Position numbers and translations under genes: made by a program
Shown: one piece after another, positions 1-12,300 of the stretch
How positions within the stretch are numbered: the stretch's first letter is position 1
Layout of the letters: each line of letters starts with the position of its first letter
NCBI GenBank assembly: GCA_051294375.1
Contig: CM119263.1
Span: 19,930,115-19,994,114, forward strand
Direction of reading: 5' to 3'
DNA length: 64,000 nt
DNA from: Paraspadella gotoi
Taxonomy: Eukaryota > Chaetognatha
Notes under the pieces: generated by a model
Told to the model about the DNA's origin: nothing
The model's database searches: none
Seen by the model: only the letters and a program-made list of their open reading frames with translations

Positions 1-1
1 A

Positions 2-1246
2 CGAGGTTTGCCGAAACCATTTAGAAACCATAAAATCTCAATTATTAAGAAGGATTCACTTTGTGTGGAAAGTTCATTACGGTCACCAACCCATTCAAAC
101 AATCTTAATTCAGATGCCCGAGCTGCCTCCTCCAATGTCGTTTCATATTCCCAGTCAAAACCTAAAAGCGATAAGACTTCCACGAGCTCGTTGAAGACTT
201 TGAGCAAAAGTGTTAAAACTTCCAATCAGCAGGATATTCGAGTTATTGAACATGAGGACGATATTTTCGAAGAAGTTCCTAGGGATCCTTTGGCCATATT
301 TTCTGAAAATCTCGAAGATGATTCCGATCACGAAGGAACCTTACGTATAGACACTACAGATGAAAGTGAAACGGCACAAAACTTAGAGCCCGAGATTAAA
401 ATCGAGCATAACCAAAAGAAGTCCAACTCACAAGTGATCATTACTTCAAGTTTAGATAAATGTGATTTTTGCAGTGACCAGGTAATTTACGACGATGCTT
501 CTCTATTGAAAGAACACATTCAGCAAATTCACCCTTTTCGTTGCAAATTCTGCTTCTTAGATTTTAAAGACGCCGATGAACGTTACACCCATTTAATACA
601 TTGCGTTGAGTATATGAAAGGGCGTAAAGTTTGCTCTTTTTGTGAAACCATCCGTTTTGATAAGCCGATTTCAAAAGAAAGGCATGAAAATACCAAACAC
701 CATAAAAAGTTGCGTCGTCTCACTAATGATGCATATTGGAAAGGGGTCAACGATATGGGCAATAAATATCGTAAGTATGGCTTATACATTGACCCCTTAC
801 ACGCCACACAGGATACCGAGCTCGGACACGCTCTCGATGCTTCACCCGATCCCTCTCGCGATGCCTCGCTCGAGGCCCCTCGCGATGCCTCGCTCGAGGC
901 CCCTCGCGATGCCTCGCTCGAGGCCCCTCGCGATGCCTCGCTCGAGGCCCCTCGCGATGCCTCGCTCGAGGCCCCTCGCGATGCCTCTAGTGATGTCTCA
1001 CGCGATCCCCCTCGCAATGCCTCGCTCGACTGCGCAACTGATGTCGCACTGAATAGTGCTTTAAATACAGCACTAGAAACCACTCTCAATTCCACACAAT
1101 TTACTGAACTAAATGCTATGAACCAAACCGAACAAGAGAGCAACCACATAACCACTAACGATTCTGTGATCGTCAACATGAATTCTGTTGAAGTGCTACT
1201 GCCCGACTTTGCATCGGGTTTTAGAGAATTTGATTATAATTTATAA
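2..1246 (+). CDS. C2H2-like zinc-finger protein, 5' partial
   Basis: The frame is open from the left window edge to a TAA at 1244-1246, and no in-frame ATG lies in the first 600 nt, so the 5' part is outside the window. The visible part is about 414 residues: a Ser/Asp/Glu-rich, probably disordered N-terminal region, then three closely spaced Cys2His2-like modules at roughly 460-710 (CDFC...H-H, CKFC...H-x3-H, CSFC...H-H), then a low-complexity tail. The tail holds five identical octapeptides (DASLEAPR) encoded by a perfect 24-bp tandem repeat, followed by degenerate D/N-A-S/L units. Spaced C2H2 modules usually bind nucleic acid or protein, but I recognise no family. The last visible exon is long and unspliced. 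The product assignment beyond 'zinc finger' is open. Confidence 0.6.
   Translation, partial: RGLPKPFRNHKISIIKKDSLCVESSLRSPTHSNNLNSDARAASSNVVSYSQSKPKSDKTSTSSLKTLSKSVKTSNQQDIRVIEHEDDIFEEVPRDPLAIFSENLEDDSDHEGTLRIDTTDESETAQNLEPEIKIEHNQKKSNSQVIITSSLDKCDFCSDQVIYDDASLLKEHIQQIHPFRCKFCFLDFKDADERYTHLIHCVEYMKGRKVCSFCETIRFDKPISKERHENTKHHKKLRRLTNDAYWKGVNDMGNKYRKYGLYIDPLHATQDTELGHALDASPDPSRDASLEAPRDASLEAPRDASLEAPRDASLEAPRDASLEAPRDASSDVSRDPPRNASLDCATDVALNSALNTALETTLNSTQFTELNAMNQTEQESNHITTNDSVIVNMNSVEVLLPDFASGFREFDYNL
860..979 (+). repeat. Perfect coding minisatellite, 5 x 24 bp
   Basis: Five identical head-to-tail 24-bp units (860-883, 884-907, 908-931, 932-955, 956-979) encode DASLEAPR. No stop occurs in any + frame of the unit, so shadow frames also look open. 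Identity at third codon positions points to recent expansion or homogenisation. Confidence 0.97.
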
Positions 1247-1457
1247 ATTTGTATAATCCTAATACATTTTTGATTGTTTTATCCTGAAATTTTTCCAGTT
1301 ACTTTCCAAGTCTTATTATCAACATGCAACACCTAAAAAGGTTTTTTGTTTTTCATGATTTGATATTTCGTTAACTTTTTCAGTCGAATCAAATATTTTT
1401 TAAAAGAACCGAGACTTTCGCTGTGATTCTTTTACGTCAACAAACTCTTTATGAACA

Positions 1458-3286
1458 ATGACGTCTCTTCGCCAAACGCCATTAACCTGTTCCGGTCACA
1501 CGAGACCTATTACGAATCTCTCCTTCAGCGAAATTACTGAGCATGGTTATTTCTTGATATCAGCCTGCAAAGATGGAAAACCCATGCTACGACAGGTGAG
1601 TACAATTGAAATACATCAATTAATCTGGTTCATTGTGATTTCTTAGTCCCTGACGAGATTTTTAGTAAGCCCAGTTTGTTTGTGTTGTTGTTTTTGTTAA
1701 GTTTAGTCACTTGCGTTATTATAACAAGTTTCGTAAATAATTAGATAAATTAAAATTATTGATTTCAAATATATTTTGTAATTACATTGTGTACCCAGGG
1801 CGACACCGGAGATTGGATAGGGACTTTCGAGGGACACAAAGGCGCAGTTTGGTCGTCAGCTCTCAACCGTGACGCCACTAAAGCGGCAACAGGTCAGGCG
1901 TCAGTTTGATCTGGTTTCAACGAGATAAATATTTTTAAATTTTTTTCCCTCTCTCCCGAATGTAATCCAGGAGCGGCGGACTTTTCTGTGAAGCTTTGGG
2001 ACGCTTTAAGTGGAGATGAAATCGAAACGTTCCAACACAAACACATTGTTAAGTCTGTCGCCTTTTCTCATGACGAAGGGTCGCGTTTGCTAACTGGTAG
2101 CAACGAAAAAATTGTACGGGTTTTCGACCTCAATAGGCCTTCGGGTACTAATCTTTCACTTTTTTCTTACTAAAATCTACCCCTTTCAAATTATGTGCAT
2201 CTTTTTTCAGCGGAGCCTCAGACTTTTTTGGGACACACTGGCGCCGTAAAAGCCGCCATCTACACCCACGATCACCGACAAATTCTGACGGCTGCTGACG
2301 ACCAAACCATCCGACTTTTTGATGTCAATTCCGGTCAAGAAGTGAACAGGATGGAGGTTCCTGCTTGTCCCACAGATTTGGAATTGAGCCAAGACTCGTC
2401 GATCATCACAGTCACTTTCGGTGAGTTCGTAAATTTGCATTTTTTTCGGTTTGACGCTAATTTTTACCATCAACCAACCTTCAGGTCGACAGGTTTCGTT
2501 TTGGGACACCTCTTTCCATCCCATAAATTCGTTCGAAATGCCTACGACGATAAATTCCGCTTCTTTACACCCGTCCAAGGTTGATACGTAAATAAACTAA
2601 AAAGTGAAGAATTTTTAGTATTCTCGTCAGTCGACACGCGAGTCTCCCTTTTTAATATTTTTTAGGACTTTTACGTTTGTGGAGGAGAAGATTTTAAGAT
2701 GTACAAGTGCTCGTATTCGACCGGAGAAGAAGTAGAAGCGTTTAAGGGTCATTTTGGTCCAGTGCATTGTGTCAGGTAAATTTGAAAGAGAAGAAAATCG
2801 GTATAAAATACTAAACTTTAGTACGTTATCTTTTGCATTTGGTGGGCTGGCTCAAATTAATACGCTCATAAAACTAAAATGAAAATTTTATATCGATTAA
2901 GGTTCTCCCCTGACGGCGAATTGTACGCATCTGGTAGCGAGGACGGTACTTTACGATTATGGCAGACAATAATTGGGAAGACTTATGGTAAGACTGTATT
3001 TTTAAAATTGTATGGGCTATGGGTGATACTTAACAAGAGGATTTGAAACTTTCTCAGCCAATGTTTTTACGGTTTTTCTTAGCATTTTCAAAGGATAATG
3101 GGTAATTTAGAATTTTATTTTATCTTATATCTATCAAATAATTAGCTTATGACTCTTGACGTAATATGAACGAATTCCTTCCCTTCCCCTTTCTCATTTT
3201 TAGGACTCTGGAAGTGTGTAAACCCTTCGTCAGAAGTCGTACCGATCGAAAACGGTTTTGCCGGCGGACGTGGGGTAGAATCTTGA
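1458..3286 (+). CDS. STRAP: STRAP, WD40 serine/threonine kinase receptor-associated protein
   Basis: Eight exons: 1458-1595, 1799-1892, 1971-2144, 2211-2420, 2485-2579, 2666-2775, 2902-2987, 3204-3286, giving 329 aa. The product is a seven-bladed WD40 propeller; recognisable blades include [12 protein letters not shown] near the N-terminus, [12 protein letters not shown], a block ending [33 protein letters not shown] and a final block ending LRLWQ. Order and text match STRAP, a scaffold known from TGF-beta receptor signalling and from the SMN complex (as UNRIP). The start ATG opens directly on the conserved N-terminal block. Family length is about 350 aa, so this copy is full-length apart from a short tail. 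No AATAAA lies near the stop; the first is at about 3904. Confidence 0.95.
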
Positions 3287-4226
3287 TCGTTTGCGACAGC
3301 TCCTAGTGATCTCACCCGCATCGCCTATTCCGTTAAAATTTTGGGTCAAAGTTCCTATCTGAATGCAAACATACTCTCGTTCTTGGCTTTGCCCCATTGG
3401 TTCTCTCTATTGTCCCTCTTTTGATGTAGTACATACGTCTTGACGTAAGCGTTCTCTCGTGACGCCTCTCAAAGTTTAGCAAGTCCCAACAAGGAGTCAT
3501 TTTTAACTTAAGATACAAATTCCATTGAAAAAACCTAGCGAAATTTATTTTCTTGTTCATCTGTGATTTGATTTTTTTCACGCGTCGTGCCCCTCAACCC
3601 TCTTCTCGGCTGATAGTTCTTCAAAGATTGAGGAACGGGCAAAGTCGTATAGAAAGTATATGTACGAATACGAAAAGTAGAAGCAGAGAGAAATGACGAT
3701 TCGCCAACGTTGTAAGCGATACCTGCTGATCCGTACTTTTGGTTATGCAATATGCAGACAAATATTATATTTTAACTTATTGTTTTCTATCTTGTCTTCG
3801 TGATCCTATTTTTTAAATCAGAAAATATAGTATTCTATTGGATCAGTATTGTTTCGCTGAGCAATTTTTCGATCGTTACATGCAATATGCTTAAATCGCG
3901 GTAAATAAAATGCAAGTATAATGTAAGTACTATATTTGGATTGGTGGGATAATTTCGGCAAGTCTCGTTTTTATTGCATGCCGAATAACACTTATTCTTA
4001 TTTTTTACTCTTTTTTTCGCACTAAGCTGCATGCGACTTCTCCGAACTTGTTTGTTTGGAAAAATTATTCGTTCCGCGATATGACGATTCGACGTCTTTG
4101 GCTTTGCGTTGTGCAACCATCGGTTCACTTTCTCCCCCCAAATCAATTGTTGAACGGTTGATTTCAAGCTTCGATCGAAATTTTTTTATTATATACTAAT
4201 TTACCAGTTGAAGTTGATTTTAAACT
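3287..4226. other. Intergenic, STRAP to DUS1L
   Basis: 940 nt with no supported gene. It should include the STRAP 3' UTR (AATAAA at about 3904) and the DUS1L promoter. Short open frames here have no recognisable content. Confidence 0.6.
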
Positions 4227-6275
4227 ATGTCGACGGAAGACCCTGAAGCTCACGTGGCCGACAATTCACGGGGAAAGTTCTCTTCCGGTCACGACTTTTG
4301 GGTGAATTCCTTGGGTGCCGCCGAACGGGTCGTCGCACCCATGGTGGAGCAGAGCGAACTAGCCTGGCGCCTGCTAAGTCGAAACCATGGCGCTCAACTT
4401 TGCTATACGCCTATGATACATGCCAACGTTTTCGCCAGGGACGCCACTTACAGAAAAGAAAATTTTCAGGTATTGAGACTGTATGTCGAACGTTAGTTAC
4501 TTAATTTTAAGTTTCATTATTATTAGTATTTCGTACATTGCACAATGTTCCTATTTTCAGACTTGCTCCGAAGATCGTCCCCTCGTCGCACAATTTTGCG
4601 CCAACGACCCGCAGACTCTTCTCGAGGCGGCGTCGAAAATTCAAGACTACGTCGACGCGGTTGACATTAACCTCGGTTGTCCTCAGACCATCGCCAAGAA
4701 GGGCCATTATGGCGCCTTTCTCCAGGACGAGTGGAATTTGATTGCCAAAATGATCGGCGCCCTCCATCGAGGTCTTGATGTCCCTGTCACTTGCAAGATT
4801 CGCGTCTTTGATGGAGATCCGGAAAAAACCGTTCGCTATGCCAAGGTTTGGTTTTTTTTTTTAGTTATAGGGTATGGATGCGACATCACGAGTAACATAA
4901 TTTATGCTAATTAATGAAGTTTTTTACAATTATATGAGACTTTTTTTTTGCAGATGATTGAAAAGGCAGGCTGTGCCTTGCTTACAGTTCACGGCAGACA
5001 CCGAGATCAAAAGGTATACTATACAGTTCTATCCTCCATTCGGTTTTTAAAAAGAATATTTAATTATTTTTAAAAATTTAGGGAATGCTTACGGGTTTGG
5101 CGGATTGGGACGTGATTCGACGTGTTAAAGAAAGTCTAAGCATTCCAGTCTTCGCGAACGGTAACATTCAGTACTACGAGGATGTTGAAAGGTGTCTAAA
5201 GGTGAACCCTCGATTATGCTTTTGAGATTATAGATTTGAGCCAGAAATTTCGAATTTTTATATGATCGTAAATTGTATTCTGATAACATATATTTGTCTA
5301 ATAGGCAACTGGCGTGGACGGAGTAATGAGCGCCGAAGGTAACCTCCACAATCCCGCTATCTTTGAGAAGGGTCTATTCAAGAATTATGAGATGGCGACA
5401 GAATATATGAGCCTCGCGGCTAAGTGAGTAGAACTGATTTTAATTTTTCTGTCATGCTTCTCTTCATTTTTTGTTTTCTGTATCTTTGAAGGTACCCGTG
5501 TTCAAAGTCTTGCATAAGAGGGCACCTTTTTAAGCTGTTCCATCACTCGCTGGTAATTCATCAAGATCTGAGATCGAAGCTTGCCGTCTGCGACACCCAG
5601 GTTAGATAAAATCCAATTATAATGAATCTTGGTGTACATTTCAGCGCCACATGAATATAATAAGTAATTACCGACTCCATTTTTAGAACGACTTTCTCAG
5701 TTTTATCAGCGAAATAAAATCTCGAATTCTTGTTGATGAACTCCGTGCTGACGCAAAGCTGGAAGACATAAATCGTGATCCCCCCGTTCCCCTTCGCTTT
5801 CCTCACTGGATTTGTCAACCGTACGAACGTCCTAAGTCTGCGCACCCTACGAAAGGCGCGCAGGAACGCCAGGATGTCGCTCATCTGCAGAGAAAGCGCC
5901 ATCTTCAGGCTGCCGGAGAAGAAATGGAGAAAGACGGGAAAAAAGTTTCAAAAAATCAGCTAAAGAAATTATTAAGGTAGGTGAATGAAAACGGGTCAAA
6001 TTTTGACAATTTTCAGTTGTAACTTGTGTGTACATTGTAGAAATCCTGGGAAAACGTTTGGCGCAAAGAAAACGGTATACCAATCATGTTCTAAATGTGG
6101 GAACCCGTCTGGGATGACATGTGCCCATCGCGCATGTCGAGCCTGCTGTCGGAAGTTGTCCATCGAAGAGCGTCAAATCTGCGAAGCTCATTATAAAGAA
6201 AAAATATCCAAAAATAAAGCGGAAGAACCCGCAAAATTGTTGGAAATACCCGACAACAATAACTTTAATTCTTGA
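4227..6275 (+). CDS. DUS1L: DUS1L, tRNA-dihydrouridine(16/17) synthase
   Basis: Eight exons: 4227-4469, 4561-4845, 4954-5013, 5082-5201, 5305-5423, 5492-5600, 5687-5976, 6041-6275; 486 aa. It is an FMN-dependent enzyme reducing uridine to dihydrouridine in the tRNA D-loop. The TIM-barrel starts with the flavin-binding APMVEQS segment. DINLGCPQ carries the catalytic cysteine, followed by KKGHYGAFL, the [11 protein letters not shown] block, and VFANGNIQ / [11 protein letters not shown], which belong to the phosphate/FMN-binding half. The C-terminus has the Cys/His-rich cluster (CSKCGNPSG...[10 protein letters not shown]) typical of DUS1L rather than DUS2 or DUS3. The next ATG, of CCDC61, lies only 198 nt beyond the stop. 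Confidence 0.95.
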
Positions 6276-6473
6276 GAAATCGTCTATTTATCAATGTTAT
6301 GCTTTATGAGCTCTTTACGAGCCTTCCCCTTTAATGTTATTCCCGTTTTGTTTTTTTTATTTAATTATTTTCTGATAATTATTTTTTTACAATTATAATA
6401 GAAAATGTCACGTGGAGATTCTTTACGAAGGACGGTTACGTTTTGAAACCTCCTATACCTCCGTCTACTCAAG

Positions 6474-8820
6474 ATGGCGGTTGAGTCGACGGTCGTGGCC
6501 GAGTACCGCTTCCGCGGATTCGATTATCACGTTACTCTAGTTGTCGGGGACCGATCGGTGACCAAAGGGCAGACTATGACTGTCGAGGTCGAGGACCGGG
6601 CGACGGCCGATAGGTGGAAGGGCGTCTTCGCTGCCGATTACGTGCAAGAACTGACCCAAAAGACTGGCAACTACAAACAGTTCGACGTTTTTGTCAGCAT
6701 GATGGAATCGGCCTTGACGAAATCTAGCGACTCTGTCACGCTCGACCTGCTGACTTACGCCGATCTTCAGAAGTTGAGAAATCAAGTACTTGACTGATTG
6801 TTGGTTCAACTTCCTCTGTCGCAAAAATTAAGTTCTTGTTACACCTTCAGAAATCTGTCTCGAATCCGCCAGCATCGGAGTCGCTGACGTCGAAGCGTTA
6901 TCTCATCCTTACTTACAGCGTCGAGTTCGATAGGATTCACTACCCTATGCCGCTCCCATACCTTGGCAAACCTGACCCAGTGGCTCTGTTGCAGGTTTTA
7001 ATGCTTTTTTTCAATTAAGCAGCGACTGATGTTTATCTTGTTCAGTATCGGTAAAAAAAAATTGCCTTGCTTCCAATAAGACGATTCGTGATTTACGACT
7101 GGAAAACGATGAATTGAAGCGTCGATTGACCCTTGAATCAACCTTCACCGAAAACGGTGAGTGAAATCCAAGGATTCGTTCATGATTTATACCAATTTGC
7201 CACGACTGGAAAGAAACCTTTGCCCATTTACACCACTCGATTAGATTACGAAAAAAGGCTCGAGGAAGCGATGACGAAAAATCAGGAGTTGGAAGACCGC
7301 GTCCAAGGTAATTCGTCATCGTGCCCTTGCTCTACTCAATAAGTTGTAAATTTCACATCCTTCAGAATTGACGTCAGAATTGGCTGTTTTTCGCGAGGGT
7401 CGAGCCTCTAAAGAAATACGAATGCTCAAAGGGGTCGTGGAGTCGATGGAGAGCGACCTTATGAAAGAAAAAAACAGACATCAGAGATCGGCGGACAAAG
7501 CGCGACAGGAGTCGCGGAGCTTGCGAGAACAGATCGAGACGCTAAGATCTTCTGAAAGCGACCTCAAGGTTTTCGCTCTCGAAGTTTGAAGCCGCGATGA
7601 TCACCCTCAACAAATAACCTGATCCTTCCTCCTGTTTTCTGATTAGTTTCGCGTGAAAAACCTCGTTGCTGAACTTTCCTCTTACAAACGGGCGTCGGTC
7701 GCCCTACGACCTCGGAATTCACCTTCACCTCGTCCCGGGCTTCGCAATTCTCTAGATTCTCGACCCTCCCGTTCCTTGACGCGCACTTCCAGTGGCGATC
7801 GAACAGTGCAGCAACCTGCGCGCAGTTCTTCTCGCGGTGGCGGCGGTTCCTTGTTTCCTCGCGAACGCACCTCTTCTATAGAACGATTCGCCCGACGACG
7901 GACGGCTTCCGGAGAAATGAAGTCAGAGAGGGCGCCGCCGGCGCCCAGAGCGGGGCAGTCGGCGACGAGACTCAGCGATCAATCGAGTACAAGATGGCGA
8001 TCGACCAAAGATAGATCGAGAACTAGATTAAGCGGCGGCGGTTCAGCGGCTAATCGAAGCCCCTCTCCAGTCGCGCCTTTCAAAAGGTTTAATCCCACGG
8101 AATACGTGAAACAGAAAAAAGCAAAAGAACGAGACCGAGATCGAAGGGTTTCGTCCGAAAAGCGTTACAGACTAGGAAGCGGAGGCGGCACGGGTGGCGT
8201 CAAAAACTCCAACGCCCTTTGTCCTAAATATGATGCAACCTCTTCGCGTTCAAGAGGGTTAATGAGCGCCAGTCCGCAAGAGATAGGAAGTGCTCTTCGT
8301 CGACGAACCTCAAGCGGAGAGAGTCTGGCTTCCAACAGCAGGTCTGAAGGAGTGGCGATGCGACATTGAGTTTTCATTTCTATATTATTTTTTATTTATT
8401 TTCTATATATTAATTTTTGTATTTAGAACTTCGTCGGTTGAGTCACTCTGCAGTCAGAGAAGCCACGAACGAAATAGAAAATCCTCCAAATTGAGAAAGA
8501 CGTCACCCGTCAGAACAAAAGTTAACGCAAACGCGAATTCTTATCTTAAACCGAAAGACAGCAATCGGAGCGCAGCTGGTGCAGTTAACAATAAATCGGC
8601 CCAAGCGACGATTTCTCCAACCGTTAAATCTTTGGACAAAGAAAACTTGCCTGCCGAAGATTCTTTGAACGACACGAACGACGTCAGCGCCGCCGTCGAG
8701 GACGTTGGAAATGACCTCAGCGCAGTCTCGTTTCCCGCAGATCATGAAGACGAAATGGCTGAGATTGATGCCCGACTGAATGCCTTACAAAGCTTTATGA
8801 AGTCCATTGGTCATGAATGA
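6474..8820 (+). CDS. CCDC61: CCDC61 (VFL3-type) centriole/basal body protein
   Basis: Seven exons: 6474-6785, 6851-6994, 7081-7156, 7245-7307, 7366-7568, 7647-8341, 8427-8820; 628 aa. CCDC61 is a paralogue of SAS-6/XRCC4 that works in basal-body anchoring and spindle assembly. The N-terminal head (about residues 1-155) includes YRFRGFDYHVTL, TKGQTMTVEVEDR, LTQKTGNYKQFDVF, LLTYADLQKLRN and KRYLILTYSVEFDRIHYP, which match the family strongly. A coiled coil follows across the short exons (from LRLENDELKRRL to the 7366 exon). The C-terminal half is a long Ser/Arg/Pro-rich disordered tail. A short acidic ending (DARLNALQSFMKSIGHE) closes it. The join 6994 to 7081 uses a weak acceptor (ATAAG) but keeps the coiled-coil frame. 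Confidence 0.93.
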
Positions 8821-9307
8821 AGATTTACGAATTTTCCTTGACCTCTCCGTAATTTTATTAGTATTTGCATGGTTGTTTCTTCTAATTATTTTATACTAGA
8901 ATTATATATTATTACTACATATCCGTCCGTTGTCTAAGAGACAATTTTTTTTAGATCTCGAGCCTAAGTGTTTTTTTTTTCTTGTTGATTTGTACGTTCA
9001 TCTGATGAATTTTCACTCCCGATTTTTTTTCGGCCGAGTAGGGGAATCGACTCGTAGATTTCAAAATGATATAAGGATTTTCTCTCTTTTATTTTAGATT
9101 TAATATTATGACAATGGAGAGGGACGTCAGTTTTGGTTGTACTGGAGAATCGAGAAATTCTTTTTGACTCTTCAAGGCGAAAATTGATATATTTGAAGCA
9201 CAAATCCGTTTAAAACCAAAACGGGAGAAACATTGGTAACTAAATCAAGCTTGAGACGTATTCATAATCGCAATAAATTTTATTGTTTGTTGCACTGAGC
9301 CGTGATC
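8821..9307. other. Intergenic, CCDC61 to XPO4
   Basis: 487 nt with no gene. An AATAAA at about 9272-9277 lies just 31 nt before the XPO4 ATG. It is either a CCDC61 polyadenylation signal overlapping the XPO4 5' end or chance AT-rich sequence. Confidence 0.5.
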
Positions 9308-12300
9308 ATGACGACAATGGAAGTCCCCGAAACGGAAATGATCGCGCGGATCGAATCCGCTGCTAAAGTGATGATGTCGCCCCCATCGATAGTCAGCAAG
9401 TAAATATAATTCAATGGGGGAATAAATTTTTTGAACTGAAAATGTTTTAAAATATATATTGTAATTCGAAGGGCACAGCGAACGGCGGCTGAGAAAGTAC
9501 TGCTAGACTTTCGTCAATCGGCCAAACCTTTCAAAGTCTGCTCCCACCTTGTCCAGCATTCCAGTAATGATTTCGTCCGATTCCAGGTACAACTGATTAT
9601 CTAATATCTATCTTTGAAAAAAATATTCCTGCTGTTTGTAATTTTTGGGTCCACTCTGAAATTGCGCTCTTTGCTTCTTCGAGGCTGTGTCGACAATGAA
9701 AGACGCCATCATTCGAGAGTGGGCCCTTTCCTGCGATGACGACATTCAGCAGCTTCTGTCTTTTCTCCTAGACTACGTCGTTAACCACGCCAATTCTCAG
9801 GCGAGTTTATTGAACCAAAAAGATTTTGAAAAGTTTTTACTCGACCAGTCAATCGATTTCTCTTTTCCTTTTTTAGGCGTACGTTCGTGAGCAAATACTG
9901 TCCACAATTGCGGTGGTTTTGAAACGCAGTGCCCTAGACAAAGACCCCTCTCGTTTCGCCGCTTACCGCAGCCAATTGTTCGAGAAAGTGGCGGAGCTGC
10001 TAAAGCATCCCGACGAAGCTTTGCGCATGATCGGATGCTCGGTTCTCGGCAATCTGCTAAACGAGTTCTCGTCCTCTTCACGGTCCTCGGCGTTGGGCGT
10101 CGCCTGGGATTTTCACACGGACGCCAAGGAGGCCTTCGAAAAACACGACTTGAAGGAGGTAAGCTTTGTCCTGGATGCTATCCGGGAGACTTCGTAGATA
10201 ATCTCCATTCTCATGATTTGAAATATCTATTTGTCAAGATTCTGACTCTAATCCTCCACATGCTGCATCGTCTCGACGAGTCTCCCCCGTCGGCCTCGAC
10301 CCGCAGCGTGGTCGTCTTATGGAATCGACTTTTGTCCCTCGTCGTTCAAATATTTAGCTGGGAATTTGTTAGAACTCAACCAAAAGGTCAGCGTCGTATA
10401 ACTTGTACGATTAATCAATTAATTAATAATCAATCATCAATCAATGTTAAACGTTAACTAAATTTTTTCTCGCAGCTCTCAAAAGACGATTCGGTTCCTT
10501 CGAGGCCACAGGGACTGTAGCCTTCCGACCTCCGCTCTCTTGGCGCCAGGTTCGCTTCCGTAAATAGGCGAGGTCAAATTTTTTTTTTTATTCAATAACA
10601 TTTTATGAATTCCAGCTTCTCTTTACGTCGTCATTGCTCAAGTTTTTGTTCAAGATTCACCATCGAGTAAGGCATAATTCCGAACTATGTCACCATTTAT
10701 TTCAGGTTTGTTGTTTCATTTATTTATTATTTCAATAATCATACAATGTAACATAAATTATTAGCCATGTTGTTACCGCAGTGCTTAACTCATCTGGCGT
10801 CATTGGGAAACCACATATCCATCTTCGCCAAAGACGATGATCAAGTGGCTTTCCTGAAAGACTTCGTAGAAGGAGTTCTCGGAATAATGCGGACGAGGTT
10901 GAAGCTGTTTTTGAAACATGACTCTTCCGAGCTAAAAATTTTGAAATCACTATCGTTCTGTGAAATTGGTCCAACCAATTTGATCGGATATCCATGCAAT
11001 TTAGTTACCGTGATCTTCTTTTCAGTGCCGTTCAAGATTACGAATCCCCTGGGCTTTCGTCTACGGTCTCTCAGCTTCTTCGATCTTTTTCTCCTTCTGT
11101 CTTTATGTCACTCCCGGGCGAGCTCTTTTCAAATTTCATCTACGGTTTGACACACCTAACGCGCCAGTTTGGTGCTCAAGCCGCGAACGAGGAGTCGGCT
11201 AATAAGGTCAGTGTAAAGGTATATTACGTAATCATAATAATGCAAATTCGAAAATTTTCGTCCTGATTTCGAAATCTCTCTTTGAGCAGGAAGATCATCT
11301 ATTCCTCGAGGGATACGAGACGCTTCTTCGAGCCTGGATGACTCTGTTGGACAACACCAAAGATTTCGCGCCGGCGACTTTTCGTCTTCCGGCGCTCGAC
11401 ATCGTCAATGGTTTTTTGCAGGTGCATCAAATATGACGTTTGTTGGCCTAAGATACCTCATTATTAATGTTAAATATTGTGAGTTAATTTATTTTGTTAT
11501 TTCGTTACCATTTTTCAGAGTCATCTTGCGCCCCCCGACGGAAATCGTGGCGTCGGCGAAAAAGCCGCGGAAGACGACGATGAGATCCAAGATGAAGACG
11601 GCGACGACAAGGAGAACATGAGGCGAGTTCAAAGTTTAAATTCGCAACAACAAACTCTTACTTCTTGTAGGCAAACGCAAACTAATTAGTACTTACTAAG
11701 TACGTACTATTTATTCACAGATCTCAGCTGATTTGTGTGGGAAAGTTCTTCCGCGAAGCCGTGGATCATGGATTGCCTCTTCTCAATCGCGTCCTCGACG
11801 CCAGAATCGTCACGTTTAAGTTGTCTATTCAACGCCTTATCAACGGCGACAACGCGGAGGCCCCCTCTGTGTTTAGCTTGTTCGAGGTTTGTACCAGTTA
11901 AACTTTACCATTTTTTACATTAATTGCTGGTAAGGTCGATCGTTTTCTCCAAGGATCTTCACTGGTTGATTCTTTTGGCATCGCACGCGACAGTCGAAGA
12001 GGATGAGGATTTTTCCAGCTCCTTCAAAGCGCTACCTTCGGCACCCATCCTAGAGCATCTCTCACACAGCGCTAAATCGGGCGCTATTGATGAACAAAAA
12101 ACCGCCGAGGTTTGGCGATTAATTTAGTTCTGCTTTTAATAGGGGTAGCCCAACTCAATAGGGTGAGTCAAAAATTTTGAGTGAGTACATTCTCAAACGA
12201 AAATTTATACACTTTTAAGAATACTTTCAATGGACAGAAAATTTTTAATATGGCTCTATACTCTAGTAATTAATTTTTTAATATTTATTTATAGATAGGA

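Noticed and set aside
583-1179. 198-codon antisense frame over the first zinc-finger gene
   Set aside because: It is open mainly because the 24-bp repeat has no stop in several frames; the plus frame has the zinc-finger signatures.
8996-9015. TCTGATGAATTTTCACTC as a hammerhead box
   Set aside because: No stem or GAAA follows.
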